From the NCBI RefSeq assembly GCF_029633865.1, contig NC_079224.1, positions 23,244,895 to 23,308,894 on the forward strand: DNA of 64,000 nt, in the 5' to 3' direction. A model generated the notes under the pieces. That model was not told where the DNA came from. It worked only from the letters and a program-made list of their open reading frames with translations, and did no database searches. This document shows positions 30,142 through 63,955 of the stretch, piece by piece. This DNA comes from Lampris incognitus (Eukaryota > Chordata > Actinopteri > Lampriformes > Lampridae). The translations under genes and the position numbers were made by a program. Numbering within the stretch: the first letter of the stretch is position 1; every line of letters begins with the position of its first letter.

Positions 30142-33100
30142 TCATTCATCAAACTGCTCGTTTCTCTCATCATCTGACTCCCCAAGTTCAAAGTCCAGTT
30201 CTGGACCATCCTGCTGTTTTTGGTTACTGCAGGTCTGTAACCTGCACATGTCTGTGCATGGAAGTCCATTTGACAGGCACATGCAGCTTGGCATTTTGCA
30301 TGAATGCACACACTTGCATGTTAGCATTTCCAAGACCACATCTGGTGCAGGTGGGGAGCGCATCCAGTAAATGGCCAGCTTGCCTTCATCGTCTGTCCAT
30401 CCATACTCAGTAGGGCTTGACACCACAGGGTTAGCCTGCAGACAGCACTTCCATATTGCTGCCTGATAGTTGGCTCGTTGAACATGCATAAAGAGACAGT
30501 CTCTACATGGTGGCAGCTGGCTGGACTCAACCTCTCCCCTTTTGGTGCAGAAGAGCTGGTAACGCAGTTTGTTCACCTCAGCAGTGCTGCTATTAGCAAC
30601 ATACATCCGACAGGTGAACTGCTCAATTTTCTGGAACAGCTCATCACTCACATTCCATGTCTGTCCCAGTTAACTAAAAGTATCTTGGCAGGAAGTGTGC
30701 TTTCTCACTATCTTCAGGGCATTCAGCTTCCCTCGACCAGCGAATGCACTGACAGTGTCGCAGCCTGTGAAGGCATGTAAGCCAATTAGGCTGTCACAGA
30801 TGCTGTCTCCAAGTGAACTTGCCAGTTTGGTGATGTCGACAAACCGTGTGCGGTTCTGAGTCCCACACTTCTGGTAGATGGGACAGGTGATGTCCTTCTG
30901 GAAGCCAAGACAAAGCACCATGACATCAGTGTCCTCAGCTGTGATGATAACTGACTTTGAGCCCGCATTTGCTGCATGCAATGCATGCAGGAGCAGACGG
31001 GTGTCAGCTTCTTCATGTGTGGAGTGCAGTTCTGCTGCTTCCTCACACCCATCTTCTGTCAACTTGTAGCAGGTTTCCTCACAGGTCATGTACAACACCT
31101 TGCCATGCAGCATAGCTCTGTATCGTGGGAGTTTCCACTCTTCCACCAGAAACTTGATGAGACTGGTCTTGTTGGAGGAACTGCACAGAAATTTTCTCCA
31201 CTGCTGGACGTGGTGTCCCCCTGCAAGATTCTTGTACTGGAGAGTGATGTCTCCCCCCCGGTTCAGTTGTTCAGCATCTTTGATCGAAGTCTGGTGATAG
31301 ACATCAAAAACAACATCAATCCTCCCACTCTGTGCTCCCTCATGGAGGACCTGGGTCAAGGCTGACTCTGCCACCTGTGCAAAGGTTTTGTTGTTGCCAT
31401 TCATTTTTTGGACCAGGCTCATCCCATCAATGATGGAAGTAGATGGGATTGGGATGTCTTCTGCAGGAGATACATTCTTTTCAAGCTCTCTGGCAAGTGC
31501 AGCCTTGTTTGTTTTTCGTAAGGACCCATCAGCATTTGCCAGTGCCCATGGTAGTGGGCCCAATGGGTAGGCAAGGACATCCTTCAGATTCACCTTCCTG
31601 CTTTCAGCCACCAGGATCATGTGACTGAAAAGGTTTCTATCTGCCTTCAGAACCACATCCTGTGCTTTCTTTCCATGAGCTTGTTTTGTGCTGACATTGG
31701 AGAATGTTTTCAGACTTTGCTTGGTCATCTTGTCGTGGAATTTCACAGGTGGTGGGTCTGCATCTAACCTTGTTTGCTGGAATGCTTGGTAGGCCTCTTC
31801 TCCTTTCTCAAGAGCTCTCAAGAGATCTATGGTCACATCAGGTGGAGCCATGTTGCCAGTGGAGAGGCTAACCAAATCAATCTCATCAGGGGACATAGGA
31901 TTGAGCCAGTTATTCTCCATAAGGTCCATGAGAGACTGGACATCTGCTTCATCTCTCTTGATCCGTGGACTCTGTAGATCTGGATGAGACCATTTGCACC
32001 TGCCTTGACCTGTCAGGTCTCTCAGCTGTCTGAGGTACATGCTTCTATACTCAGCTGTGAGATAATATTTGGTCACAGCTCCTGGCTTCAAGCTGAATCC
32101 CTTTGTCCCTCCAGCTGTTTGGGTGTCTTTGTTCACCGTTTCTTCTATAGCTTGGTCAACAGGGATTCGGCCAAAGGGATTGGTGGAGCCCAGTTGGACT
32201 GAGAAGCCTCCTTCCATGAATTCTGTGTACACATCTGGGTGTGTGATGGGCAGCTCAGACATCTGGGCGTAGTAGTAGGGGAGGTAGCGTGCATAATTCA
32301 TCCTGTCATAAGCAAAGCACCATGGGATCATTGCTCGAATGCTAGCCAAGTGTAGCATCCAGTCTCCCTCTCTGGATGCTCGGATGAGCCCCAACAACAT
32401 TTCAACCATGTCCAAATAGGACATCCAGAAGTTCGAGAGGCTGCCGTTTCCACCTCTAAGGAACTCACGGTAGACTTCAAATAGATCCATGATGCGTGTA
32501 CAAGAGCTGTTCTCGAGGACCTCCTTCAAAGCATGTTGTGAGACTTCTTTCCCAAGGCTGTCAATGGTCTTCAGTGTCTCATTCAGGTGAACCATGTCAT
32601 TCCTGTGAGTTTCTTCCAACCAGGACAGGAAACCATTCAAGGTCAGTCGCATGAGAGCCTCATACAGGAGCTTGTGTAGTCGCACTGCCCTGTTGTACTT
32701 GCGGCCATCCATAACACCAGCAATTGAGCCTTCTGCAATCATGCCAGACTCAATGCAGAGGTCTTTGAGTCCAGCATCTTGGAAACGCTTTCCTATTATT
32801 GCCAGCAGTGTGCAGATGGTGTGGAATACCCCAAGCCTAACGATGATATCATGGAACTTGTCATGGTGTTTCCATGTGATCTCGACAGCCTTCGCATACA
32901 GGGCTTGGTCAAAGACACAGATAATCTTCCTCAGGCCTAAGCACTGCATGATGCTCAGTGACTGGTTAAGCACCTCGTTGACAGTAGACATTTGTGTCGC
33001 TGGAGCATTGATGGTAGGCAGATAGCCTATATTGTCGGGGATGACCGTCATCTCTCCTCGAGTCAGGATGTTGAAGCCTGTCCAGCTGCTGACTGACTGT

Positions 33101-34818
33101 TCTTCTTGTTGTGACATGCGTGCTAGGACCCAAAGAAGGTTTTTCTCTCTGGCAAGCTTAGTATTGGCCGCAGTATCGGCATCTGACTTTTTGCTTTGTG
33201 GTGGCCCTACCCGTTATCCAGCATTGTAAGTTGGTAACATTGGTGGGGGTCCATCAATGCTTCTCTTCTTTGTTTTGGGAACAGTGGGCATGGGTTGGAC
33301 AGGAAGTGGGTTGACTGGCTTTGCTTGCACAGCAATCCCATTGACTCTGTGAGATGTTCCCTCACCACTGACAGTTTCTTCAAGACGGTCGATATTGTCC
33401 CAGGCTAAAGTTGTGAATATGCCAGGATGGATGTTAGCTGGAAGGGCAATGCCACTCCCTGATGATGAGAGTTTCTGGAGACACAGGGCAGTGTTGATCT
33501 CTTCCATCTGTGAATAGGACACACTGTGACCAAGTCGGTTGAGGATGTTTATCAACTCTACATTTCCTGTCAACGATTTGACACTGAATGGCAGAACAAT
33601 GTGCTTGGAAGGCTTGGTATTTCCACATGTCACTGCATATACTATGTCATGGCCAAATGACTGCAGAAGGCACTGCACTCTCTGGGATGCATGATCAGGA
33701 TCATTTGAGCCTGTGAGTAGAGAGTACAGGAAGATAATGAGTGACTCTGGAATGGTAGGACATTCTGCTTCTGGTTTGACTTCAGGCGGCCAGGTTTGAG
33801 GAACATCTTGACTTTTGATGTCTGCTCTCAATTTGATGGCTGCTTTGGCTATAACATCTTGTGCACTGACACTTTTCAGGGTCTGCAGCTCCCTTTTGAG
33901 AGACTGATTTTCTTTGGCAAGTTCCCTCATGGACAAGTTATCGGGATAGAGGAGGAATTTTCCTTTCTCATCAGGGAATATCTGCAAGGCTCCAGCAAAC
34001 TCACTCTCCAGGTTTCGCCTTATGTGCTTCTTGGTTGATTCCTTGACTTGGGCAATGCCTTGGGAGTTCATTGAAGCTACCAGTCTAGAAGAGAGATCAG
34101 TCATTGTCATCACTTGAGGATTGCCAAAAAGCTCCATCCTGATGAAGAGGAACAGCTCATTGTATGCCTTATTCACAGCAGCTTCATACTGGGCTGCAGC
34201 ATCATCATCTTCATTGCTGGCAACCTCTCCTTTGGAAACCTCTTCTTTGGTGTAAAGGCTATAGCATGACCTGTGGTAGTGCCCTTCAGCTGCTACAAGG
34301 TCTCTACTCACAATGGCAAGGATTCTGCTGTCCCTTTTCTTTGTGGCTGCACTCCTGATCTTTGCATCAGCTCGCAGTTCTCGACACTGCACCAGTACTT
34401 CTCTCGTATTCTGTCTCTTGGAATATTTGCTGTTTTTCTGACAAAATATGCACTCTGCATCATAAGTCCTAGATGTACTTGGAGCATGTCCAGCTACTCT
34501 CTTAGATTGTTTCTCTTCAGCAGAGACACAACTTTTCTTTTCTTTTGCAAGGAGGCCATCAAGAATTTGCTTCATAGTGAAGATACTGCGACACTTTCTG
34601 TGGTAGTAGATTGCTGGAATCTGTCCCTCAGGAATGTCTTTTGCCAGTTTCAAAACTGGTGCATGATTTCGTATCTGAGCTGCCCTGAGCAGAGTTCTCC
34701 ATGAGTCGACACTTTGTAGTGAAACCAGCTTATCTGTATCATCAGAACAGTGGATAATGCACTCCACCCGTGGGCGCTTTGGTATTGGGTAAAAACTTGC
34801 TTGTTCACCAGTGGCCAT
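30142..34818 (-). pseudogene. 1,558-codon transposon protein with nuclease-like region; two in-frame TAA codons
   Basis: One continuous frame from the ATG at 34818 to a TGA at 30142-30144, interrupted only by TAA at 33214-33216 and 30670-30672. Protein-like sequence continues in the same frame through both. Residues 20-76 and 123-185 are two similar Cys/His modules (C..C, then YHRKC or YHRSC). A short coiled coil lies near 295-320. AWDNID (Asp about 474), VFDQALY (Asp about 637) and a Glu near 719 are plausible DDE residues (inference). HEEADT (about 1272), AEDTDVMVL (about 1296) and FTGCDT (about 1354) resemble FEN1/PIN nuclease acidic motifs. Eight cysteines at 1501-1530 form a CXC-like domain. 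No introns are needed. Confidence 0.8.
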
Positions 34819-34839
34819 ATTCAGTCAGTTTTCACCTGC

Positions 34840-35489
34840 CACAAACAAACAAATACATGTAACTTAGGTGTATGAACACTACTAAAACAAAGTTTACTTT
34901 GCTTCACCAGCGTCATATTACCATTATTTATCTTACATAGCCACAAATAGATACATTACCTAGTTGCTATGCAACTGCTGTATTTTGTCCACATGAGGCC
35001 GCTAAAATCAACACAAGATGAAAGTTCCTCGTAGCCACTTTAACTAATCATATTAACATATACATTAAAAGAACATGCTAACATTATGGGAAATTAGCTT
35101 ACAATCTTCTCCAGAGTGAGACAAGAAGATAGATACCAGTTTCCTCTATATGTGTTTAGTAGAAAGCTATCTGGCTGCACGTTAGCCTAGCTTAGCACAA
35201 TGAATGGAAGTACACAGTACTGGTTATCCTTGGTTGTTGGCCAACTAAGAACTGTCCCAGAGTTTAAGCTAGGCTAATCAGTACCAGGGGTGTTGAAATG
35301 CTATATTTGTAAAAATCTGGGCAAATACACAATCGTGAGAGGCACAGAAACAGGTTTCCTGAAAGAAAAATGAAATAGCTGCTCATTTGGAAAGGTTATC
35401 ATGTATTATTTTACTTCTGTTAGTGTACCAAATAAAATGGCACCAGTGAAGTTGTGTCACCTTGGGTGATATCGATATCTGGTCTGACC
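34840..35489. other. 5' region of the 6.79-kb element, non-coding
   Basis: AT-rich sequence between the element's ATG and the inner edge of the right TIR. It presumably holds the element promoter. No clear TATA box was chosen. Confidence 0.5.
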
Positions 35490-36076
35490 CATGGACTAAC
35501 TGGCTTTGGTCTAGTTAGTTTCTTAGTAATAATGCCCTTCTAATTTAAGGTTCACAATCACCTCACACAATGAAATAGTATGGGTATATTATACATTTCC
35601 TGAATCTTTACAGTCCTGTGAGTATTCCAGTTTTTGTGTTTTGTGTCCCTGATATTCCTTGATGCCACAGGGCTAAAAGAAAGTATATAGTTTAGGCGAA
35701 AATTGCAGAAAGATGTGTGTTATTGACGGGTTGAAGAGCTCAAGTGACCTCTATATTTGTGAGAAATATCCACAACAGGGCTTGAATGAAAGCTAAGAAG
35801 GTCCCCTTTAAAATGATACCAAAGACAATATTATAGAACATTGAAAAATGTCCTGACCATGAGGCTAAACCAGGATATGCACCAGCGTCTAAAATGCAAT
35901 TTACTTTAGGGGGTGGTTAACTTCATGAGCTGATAACTGTGATACAGCTGCCACTCAGGAATGGTTATCATACCAAAATATCATCTACAGACATGGATCC
36001 TTTCAAAAATTATAAGTAAGTTTTGCCACCTTGAGTGTACCGAAATAGAAAATTTTGGGCTCTAGCCCATGGACTA
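35490..36076. repeat. Right terminal inverted repeat of the 6.79-kb element
   Basis: Pairs with 29287-29845. A copy of the terminal motif ccatggactaactgg also occurs at the inner boundary (about 35490), so the end sequence is present twice on this side. Confidence 0.9.
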
Positions 36077-36562
<486 letters not shown>

Positions 36563-37276
36563 TCAATTTTCGTCTGATTGTAGACACATGCACATTTGTC
36601 CCAGATGCTACCAGAGAGGTCTGCAACTCTCTAGAGGTGATGTGTGGGTTAGCCTTTACCTGATTTATTATTTTTCTGGTGCTTCTGGGTGATAGTTTTG
36701 ATGGGCGTCCACTTCTAGGCAGAGTTGCTGTCATGTTGAAGGCCCTCCATTTGTAAATTATTTGTCTTACAGTGGATGGATGGAGCTGGAATCTTTTGGA
36801 GATGGGCTTATAGCCCTCCCCAGACTGATGGGCTGTCACTACCCTCTTCTTCATGTCCTCGGATATCTCCTTTGCTCTCGGCATTGTTGATTTGTATGGG
36901 ACCACAGTGGTTTGGTTGATTTCCTCTCTCTTTTAATTAGTGCAGGCCAAACCCTTTCCCAAGGATGTCTCATTTCATTGGTCTGCTTAAATGATTAATT
37001 AAGCACCCAAATGTGTTTCACCACAGTCTGTTACCTGCTTGACTTAACCAATGCAGCTGGGGGTTCACTTCCTTTTGCACATACACTATTCCATGTTTCA
37101 TGTAGTTTTGGGGCTACTTAAACAAATCCCACTAAACAAGTACATGAAATTGATAAACATATATATCTGAAATTTCATACATAAAAACTGGTGATGATAA
37201 AATAAGAAAATCATGGTAAAACAACAGAAACATCTAAACTGCTCAAGGGGTTCACATACTTTCAAGCAGCACTGTA

Positions 37277-37470
37277 TATAGTGTTTTTTTTTTTTCAGAA
37301 ACCATCAGTGATGTTGACAAAAGTGATCAACAAATGAGTGGAATATTATGATAGAATATTAAGATAGATGAGTGTGTGATGCACGAAACAGGTTTGTACT
37401 TCTATGAATTAAAGTTTTTTTTCCCTACATCTATCTTATGTATACACATATATGTATGTGTGTGTGTGTG
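37277..37470. repeat. Dispersed repeat Q, copy 1, plus TG tract
   Basis: ttttcagaaaccatcagtga and gatcaacaaatgagtgg resemble 48165-48215. Short TG and AT repeats follow to about 37490. Confidence 0.5.
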
Positions 37471-37604
37471 TGTATACGTATATACGTATGTGAGTTTTAT
37501 GAAACCCTAACTCCACTCTGTCCTATAGTAGAACACCTATTCTATTCTGGGTGTCAAAAGAGGAAGAATAACTTCATGAGCATTAATCATAGAGGATGCA
37601 GAAG

Positions 37605-37613
37605 TATAAAAAG
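37605..37613 (+). promoter_or_regulatory. TATA box for atp6v0d2
   Basis: TATAAAAAG 54 bp upstream of the atp6v0d2 ATG. Initiation 25-30 bp downstream would leave a 5' untranslated region of about 30 bases. This is inferred from position and sequence only. Confidence 0.55.
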
Positions 37614-37666
37614 CAGACGGGAAAACCCAGTCAGTCTAGTAATTAGCTCACTCACTGTCTGGCATC

Positions 37667-39861
37667 ATGACAGTCTGCGGAGAGTTGAGTTTCAATGTGG
37701 ATCACGGCTATCTGGAGGGCCTGGTTCGAGGAATGAAGGCTGAGATTCTGACTCGCTCTGAGTATCACAACCTGGCCCAATGTGATACTCTTGAAGGTAA
37801 CACAATACATTTATGGTAATCATTAGTTCTGCTTATGATGCTCCGTCCGTAATTCATCATGTCTATATTACCGTATCTTATTTTATCTGATCTGATCTGA
37901 ACTGTGCTCTTCTGTGCAGACATGAAGCTGCACCTGCAGAGTACAGACTACAGTGGTCTCCTGTCTTCATCAGCTGAGGATCTGACTGTTTCTCTAATGG
38001 ACACCAAGCTGAGAGAGAACCTACTGGCAGAGTTCAGCTGCCTGCGATCCAATGCCCTTCCACCCCTCTCCACCTTTCTCGACTATATCACGTATGTTTT
38101 GGCATCATAACATAACTTCTCCAGCTCCTTTTGACAGAACGGTTCAGCAATACAGTACAATCTCAGTAACATCAGCCTGAACATTACTTTTCATTACATT
38201 ACTTTTCATAACTCACTATCAGTCTCGGGAAATAGCCAGATTTATTAACCTTACACTTAGCAACATGCAAAGCTTGCGATCAGTCGACCTCAAAGGATAG
38301 AAATAAAAGTTGTAAAGGCCTACAGTGTAATTTGTACATACCATATGCTCCCAAGTCATCCTTGGGGCATCATACGGCCTGTAAAGAACATCTGGCTGGC
38401 TCTTGGATCAACTCCAGCGTGTACATTTTCTACCGGCTTATCGTCGTCTTCCATGTAAGACATGTTTGAATGGTGTCCATGACGGCATTTATTCAACATC
38501 TTGCAAAGGTGATGTGTTTCTGAGCGGCCACAGGCACGTGTATTCAATAAGCTTTTTGATCATATATGATCAAAACAAAGTCAGATGGATGTCTGAGTTA
38601 ATCCGATGATTTTCCACAGAAAACTTTGTTTGGGTCCAACAGTACAATCCTTATATTGAAGAATCCTATAAGCGTCTCTTTAACAAAACAAAAAAAAGAT
38701 TTTCATACCATTAAAAGAAAAAAAACAAAAATGCAGGGGGAGCAGTGGGGGGAAGGTGTGTGTTAGGTGCTAAGAGGGGATGGATAACAGCTTTCCAGAT
38801 TATTAAAACACTAATATATAGGGCATCCTCGTAGCGTAGCGGTCTATTCTATTGCTTACCAACATGGAAAACGCCGGTTCGAATCCCCGTGTTACCTCCG
38901 GCTTGGTCGGGTGTCCCTACAGACACACTTGGCCATGTCTGCGGGTGGGAAGCCGGATGTGTGTACGTGTCCCGATCTCTGCACTAGCGCCTCCTCTGGT
39001 CGGTCGGGGCGCCTGTTCAGAAGGGAGGGGGAACTGGGGGGGGAATAGTGTGATCCTCCCACGCGCTACATCCCTCTGGTGAAACTCCTCACTGTCTAGT
39101 GAAAAGAAGCGGCTGGCAACTCCACGTGTATCGGAGGAGGGATGTGGTAGTCTGCAGCCCTCCCTGGATCGGCAGAGGGGGTGAAGCAGCGACCAGGACG
39201 GCTCAGAAGAGTGGGGCAATTGGCCAAGTACATTTGGAGAGAAAAAGGGAGGAGAAAAAAAAATACAAACCAATGACATGGTATGTGATGACAAGGTAAA
39301 TTGGATGACGTAGCTGCAGAGATGAAGGCTATTGCCAATAGTCCCATCCACCCTCTCTATCCCTCCTGTGAAGTTCAGATTCCTTGCCCTCTCGTCATTC
39401 TCTCAAAGTGGCCACTAGCCCATGCAATCACCCACCTTTAAAAGATGACGTACTATATGTGATGCATGTGTGCAATCACACAATTCCCAGGCCACAGCCG
39501 GACAATAAAGTTGTCTCAGTGCTCTTCGTGTTACATAAATGAAGAACCTGCCTCTCATTTCATTTCCAACCTGCTCTCTGCTGTCCTCTTTGCTGCCATA
39601 GCTACAGTTACATGATCGACAATGTGGTGATGCTGATCACTGGAGCTCTGAAGCGAAAGGATGTGGCAGAGCTGCTCCCACGGTGCCACCCGTTAGGCGC
39701 CTTTGACCAGATGGCAGCGGTGGGCATCGCCTGCACCCCTGCTGACCTCTACTCGACCATCCTGGTGGACACACCACTCGGTAACAATTTTGGAGTTTCA
39801 TCGTTTTCACACAGACATGTAATTTAAAAATGAAACCTGATGTGGCATCTATACACACACA

Positions 39862-39945
<84 letters not shown>

Positions 39946-42543
39946 TCCACAAGTGACGATAAAAGGGTTTAGACATATAGGCAAGATATGAGCCTATTTA
40001 AAAGATACAGTAAATAGATGAATTGACAGATTTTGAGATACCATGTTACAAACCAATACACACATTCTGTGTCGATTTGAATTCCCAGCTCTTTGTTTGC
40101 TGGACAAACACTCCCATAATTAAGCAAATCAGCCCTGTTTCATACAGAATGATAACAAAAGCAAGATAGGTAATTGCTATTTCTACAGAATATCAAACAT
40201 TTCAATTATTGGGAACCAGTTTGTGGACCAAAAGTGTTGATGATTGGACCAATGGCCAGCATCAACTGTTTTTCCTAAATTCAGCAGTTAGTTAATGGAA
40301 ATCATTTTGACAGGCCAATCAGGGCAACGTAGAGTACGTTTCTGCAATCAAGTCTCTTTAACAAATATATGGTTACTGGTCCAACATTTGAAAAGCAGTC
40401 GGGCAACAATTATTGACATATTACCCACAAGGGAATAAGATTACCTTTCTAATCCCAAAATATGGCCACCCCAGATCATCTGCAGTTAATTATGTGGAAA
40501 GAAGATGAACCAGATTGGGAAATTCTTCTGTACCTTACTGATGACTGGATCATGGGTTTGAGCTTTGGACATTTAACTTGTTAACCCTTCATGTTGTCTA
40601 CTTAACGATGGCCATGATGTTTATCTGTTCAAGCCTGAATTTTAGTGATTGGTGGATGGTTGCGCTATATGCAGGTTTGTAGCACGCATCCTACTGCGTA
40701 TGTACACAAGCTTAGTTTTGCCGAGATATGTCCTGTCAAGTGCTTGCTTTTCATTACAATATGACAACCAGGGCGACTACCATTCAACTCAAGTCAAGGT
40801 CCCCATCATGCACCACTTTATAGAAATTGCACATGTGGATGGAAGAGAGAACTGCTGAACATGTTAAAGGGTCGATCCTACATCGACTTCCAGTGGGTGA
40901 AGTAATGGAAAGCTGTTGTCTCCTGCTCATGTTATGCTGTTTACCACCGAGCCCCTGGAAACTTCATGAGCAAATATTATGGAACTAGTGAGCAATCCAG
41001 CAGCAACTCTTTGAACAGTGTGGCAAGCTGAAAAGGCAAGATAGGCCACACATTTATTTGTGTGTGTGGGGGGGGGGGCTGCTATCACTACAAAATAAAA
41101 ATCAAATAATTGCCCCCTCAAATTATGATTCTTTGTGTTGCAGCTCAGTTTTTCCAGGGCAATGTGTGTGAGTCCAACTTGGATGAGATGGAAGCGGAGA
41201 TCCTGAGAAACAAACTGTATAAGGTGACTTCAGGGAGCCCATGTTACTGCTTTATCCATCAAGTGGCATGATAAATAAAACATGACGCTTTCAGTTCGTA
41301 CTCCTGCTCAAATCTGAAGTGTTTATGCAAAATATAGCCAACAGTGTGTTCATGCACGCCTCTATCTATTTCATGTTTAAGTTGCATTGATCAAACAAAA
41401 CCCTATATTTGATATAGGTTAACAGCGATCAATCTTTTTTTTCCTTCCATCAGACCACACCTGATTTTTTCTTTTTTCTGTTTTTTTCTTAGGCTTATTT
41501 AGAGTCTTTCCACTCATTCTGCAACCACATTGGCGGTGCTACAAAGGATGTCATGTGTCCTGTCCTAGAGGTATTGAAAGTTTGCTCACATCAGAGAAGA
41601 GCTGTTTTGTTTTAATTCATTTGCCAGAGACAGTTTACTGCAAGCTGCCCATGCGACAGGCACACTCCTCTGTGCATGATGTGTGTGATGCGTGTGTGCA
41701 TGATACAGTTCGAGGCAGACAGGCGGGCCTTCATCATCACAGTGAACTCCTTTGGGACAGAGCTCAGCGGTGCAGAAAGGAGATCCCTCTACCCAATCTG
41801 TGGCAAACTTTACCCTGAAGGACTGCGACTGCTTGCCAAAGCAGAGGACCCCGAACAAGTCAAAGCCGTGGCTGAACACTATCCGGTGAGTCTGGACTCC
41901 ATTGTAATACTTCCATCATGAGTGGCATGATGTTGCTGCAGTTAGAAAACCAATCAACGTTGCAGCGAGACTGTTTGGACGCTTTAGCCCGATTTAACAT
42001 GCTAAATGCTCTCCTCCAGGACTACAAAATTATTTTTGATGACTCTGAGCCGGGGTCGATTCCCAGGACTTTGGAGGACCGATTCTTTGAAGAAGAGGTA
42101 AATAACCCCTGTTGCTATACATCGCATCCTGTGCACAGCTGCGGCTTTCGTATTTGTATACTGGAACCATGGAAAATCAAAACTATAAACAACTGGAAAC
42201 GAGCCAGTCTATAAGTGGTTCTTACCGTGGATCAGTTGTTTCAGTTTTAAACAGCAAAATTCCACCCTGTGGTTAATATCTGTCTGCCTGCCAGCTGTGA
42301 TTTAATTTCAGCCTGTGTTTACCTCACTGATTTGGCTCCCTTCTTATCTGTCCGTCTCTCCATCTGTCATCTCTTGGACAGGTGAGGCTGAATAAACAAG
42401 CATTCCTGCAGCAGTTCCACTTTGGCGTGTTCTACTCATACGTCAAACTGAAGGAGCAGGAGAACCGTAATATCGTCTGGATTGCCGAGTGTGTGGCGCA
42501 GAGGCAGAAGTCAAAGATAGACAGATACATACCAATTCTCTAG
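37667..42543 (+). CDS. atp6v0d2: V-type proton ATPase V0 subunit d (d2 isoform), complete
   Basis: Eight exons with GT-AG borders and matching phases: 37667-37796, 37920-38091, 39602-39780, 41144-41223, 41493-41570, 41709-41885, 42020-42097, 42382-42543. They encode 351 aa, the length of the human d subunits. The protein has no membrane segment. It sits on the cytosolic face of the V0 sector as the socket joining the rotor ring to the central stalk of the proton pump. Diagnostic stretches are [66 protein letters not shown] and [12 protein letters not shown]. The C-terminus IPIL and [15 protein letters not shown] favour d2 over d1. Introns hold a SINE (intron 2) and a (CA)n tract (intron 3). 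The frame is intact. Confidence 0.95.
38821..39262 (+). mobile_element. SINE family S, copy 3, in atp6v0d2 intron 2
   Basis: Head tcgtagcgtagcggtctatt, box B GGTTCGAATCC, body and A-rich tail are all present. No convincing target duplication was seen. Confidence 0.85.
39852..39942. repeat. (CA)n/(CG)-containing microsatellite in atp6v0d2 intron 3
   Basis: CA tract with a few CGCA units at the left, about 70 bp after the exon 3 donor. Confidence 0.95.
39943..41143. other. Rest of atp6v0d2 intron 3
   Basis: AT-rich intron sequence. I see no repeat family or internal exon apart from a G-run near 41070. Confidence 0.5.
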
Positions 42544-42572
42544 ACAAGCAGGAGGGCCGACTACTAAATCTG

Positions 42573-42578
42573 AATAAA
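42573..42578 (+). terminator. Polyadenylation signal of atp6v0d2
   Basis: AATAAA 30 bp after the stop codon, suggesting a very short 3' untranslated region. Other A-rich candidates lie further down. Confidence 0.5.
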
Positions 42579-43047
42579 GACGAAGCAAAGCAGCATATGT
42601 GAAAAACAGCATTTATGCATCTTGTTAAAAATCTACATGAGAAATGTCAATGCCTTTATAGTTCAAGTCGTCGACTTGTATCTTCAGTGTTTGAACTCTG
42701 TGTCATGACTGATCTCTAAAATTATTAAAACCATTCTTCTATTCACAGACAATATAAGAACATGAGCATTCACATTTACAGCTAACTAATACGAGGGCAC
42801 TCAAAGCCATTAGTACTGTTCCCTATCAAATCATAAGCGTAGTGTCATGCCTAGAGAGAACCATAATGTACATGAGGGGAAGAATGAAAGTACATGATCA
42901 GTTGCACAAAACATGACGTGAAATTAGCAACGGAAGTGCACAGGTAAAGTAATTAAGTACAAGAAGTGGTATAAGATAGCAAATCTATCAACTTCGGCAA
43001 ATCTGACAAAAAATGCTCCTTATTCACCCGTAGCGCCTTTCCTTGCT

Positions 43048-63955
<20,908 letters not shown>

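Larger units (their letters stand above)
29287..36076 (-). mobile_element. 6.79-kb DNA transposon with about 560-bp TIRs, superfamily unassigned
   Basis: Left TIR 29287 to about 29845 and right TIR about 35490-36076 are near-identical inverted copies; the left lacks about 30 bp near its inner end. Outer ends are TAGTCCATGGGC and its complement. The three-base flank ACT occurs at 29284-29286 and 36077-36079 as a likely target duplication. It sits in the Tc1 transposase of element F. The only large gene is the minus-strand frame 30142-34818. A transposase linked to an XPG/FEN-type nuclease recalls the Academ superfamily, but I cannot confirm this without a database. Confidence 0.85.

Noticed and set aside
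30108..34818. Three separate genes in the large element
   Set aside because: All three frames are in the same phase with continuous protein-like sequence across the stops, so they are one interrupted gene.
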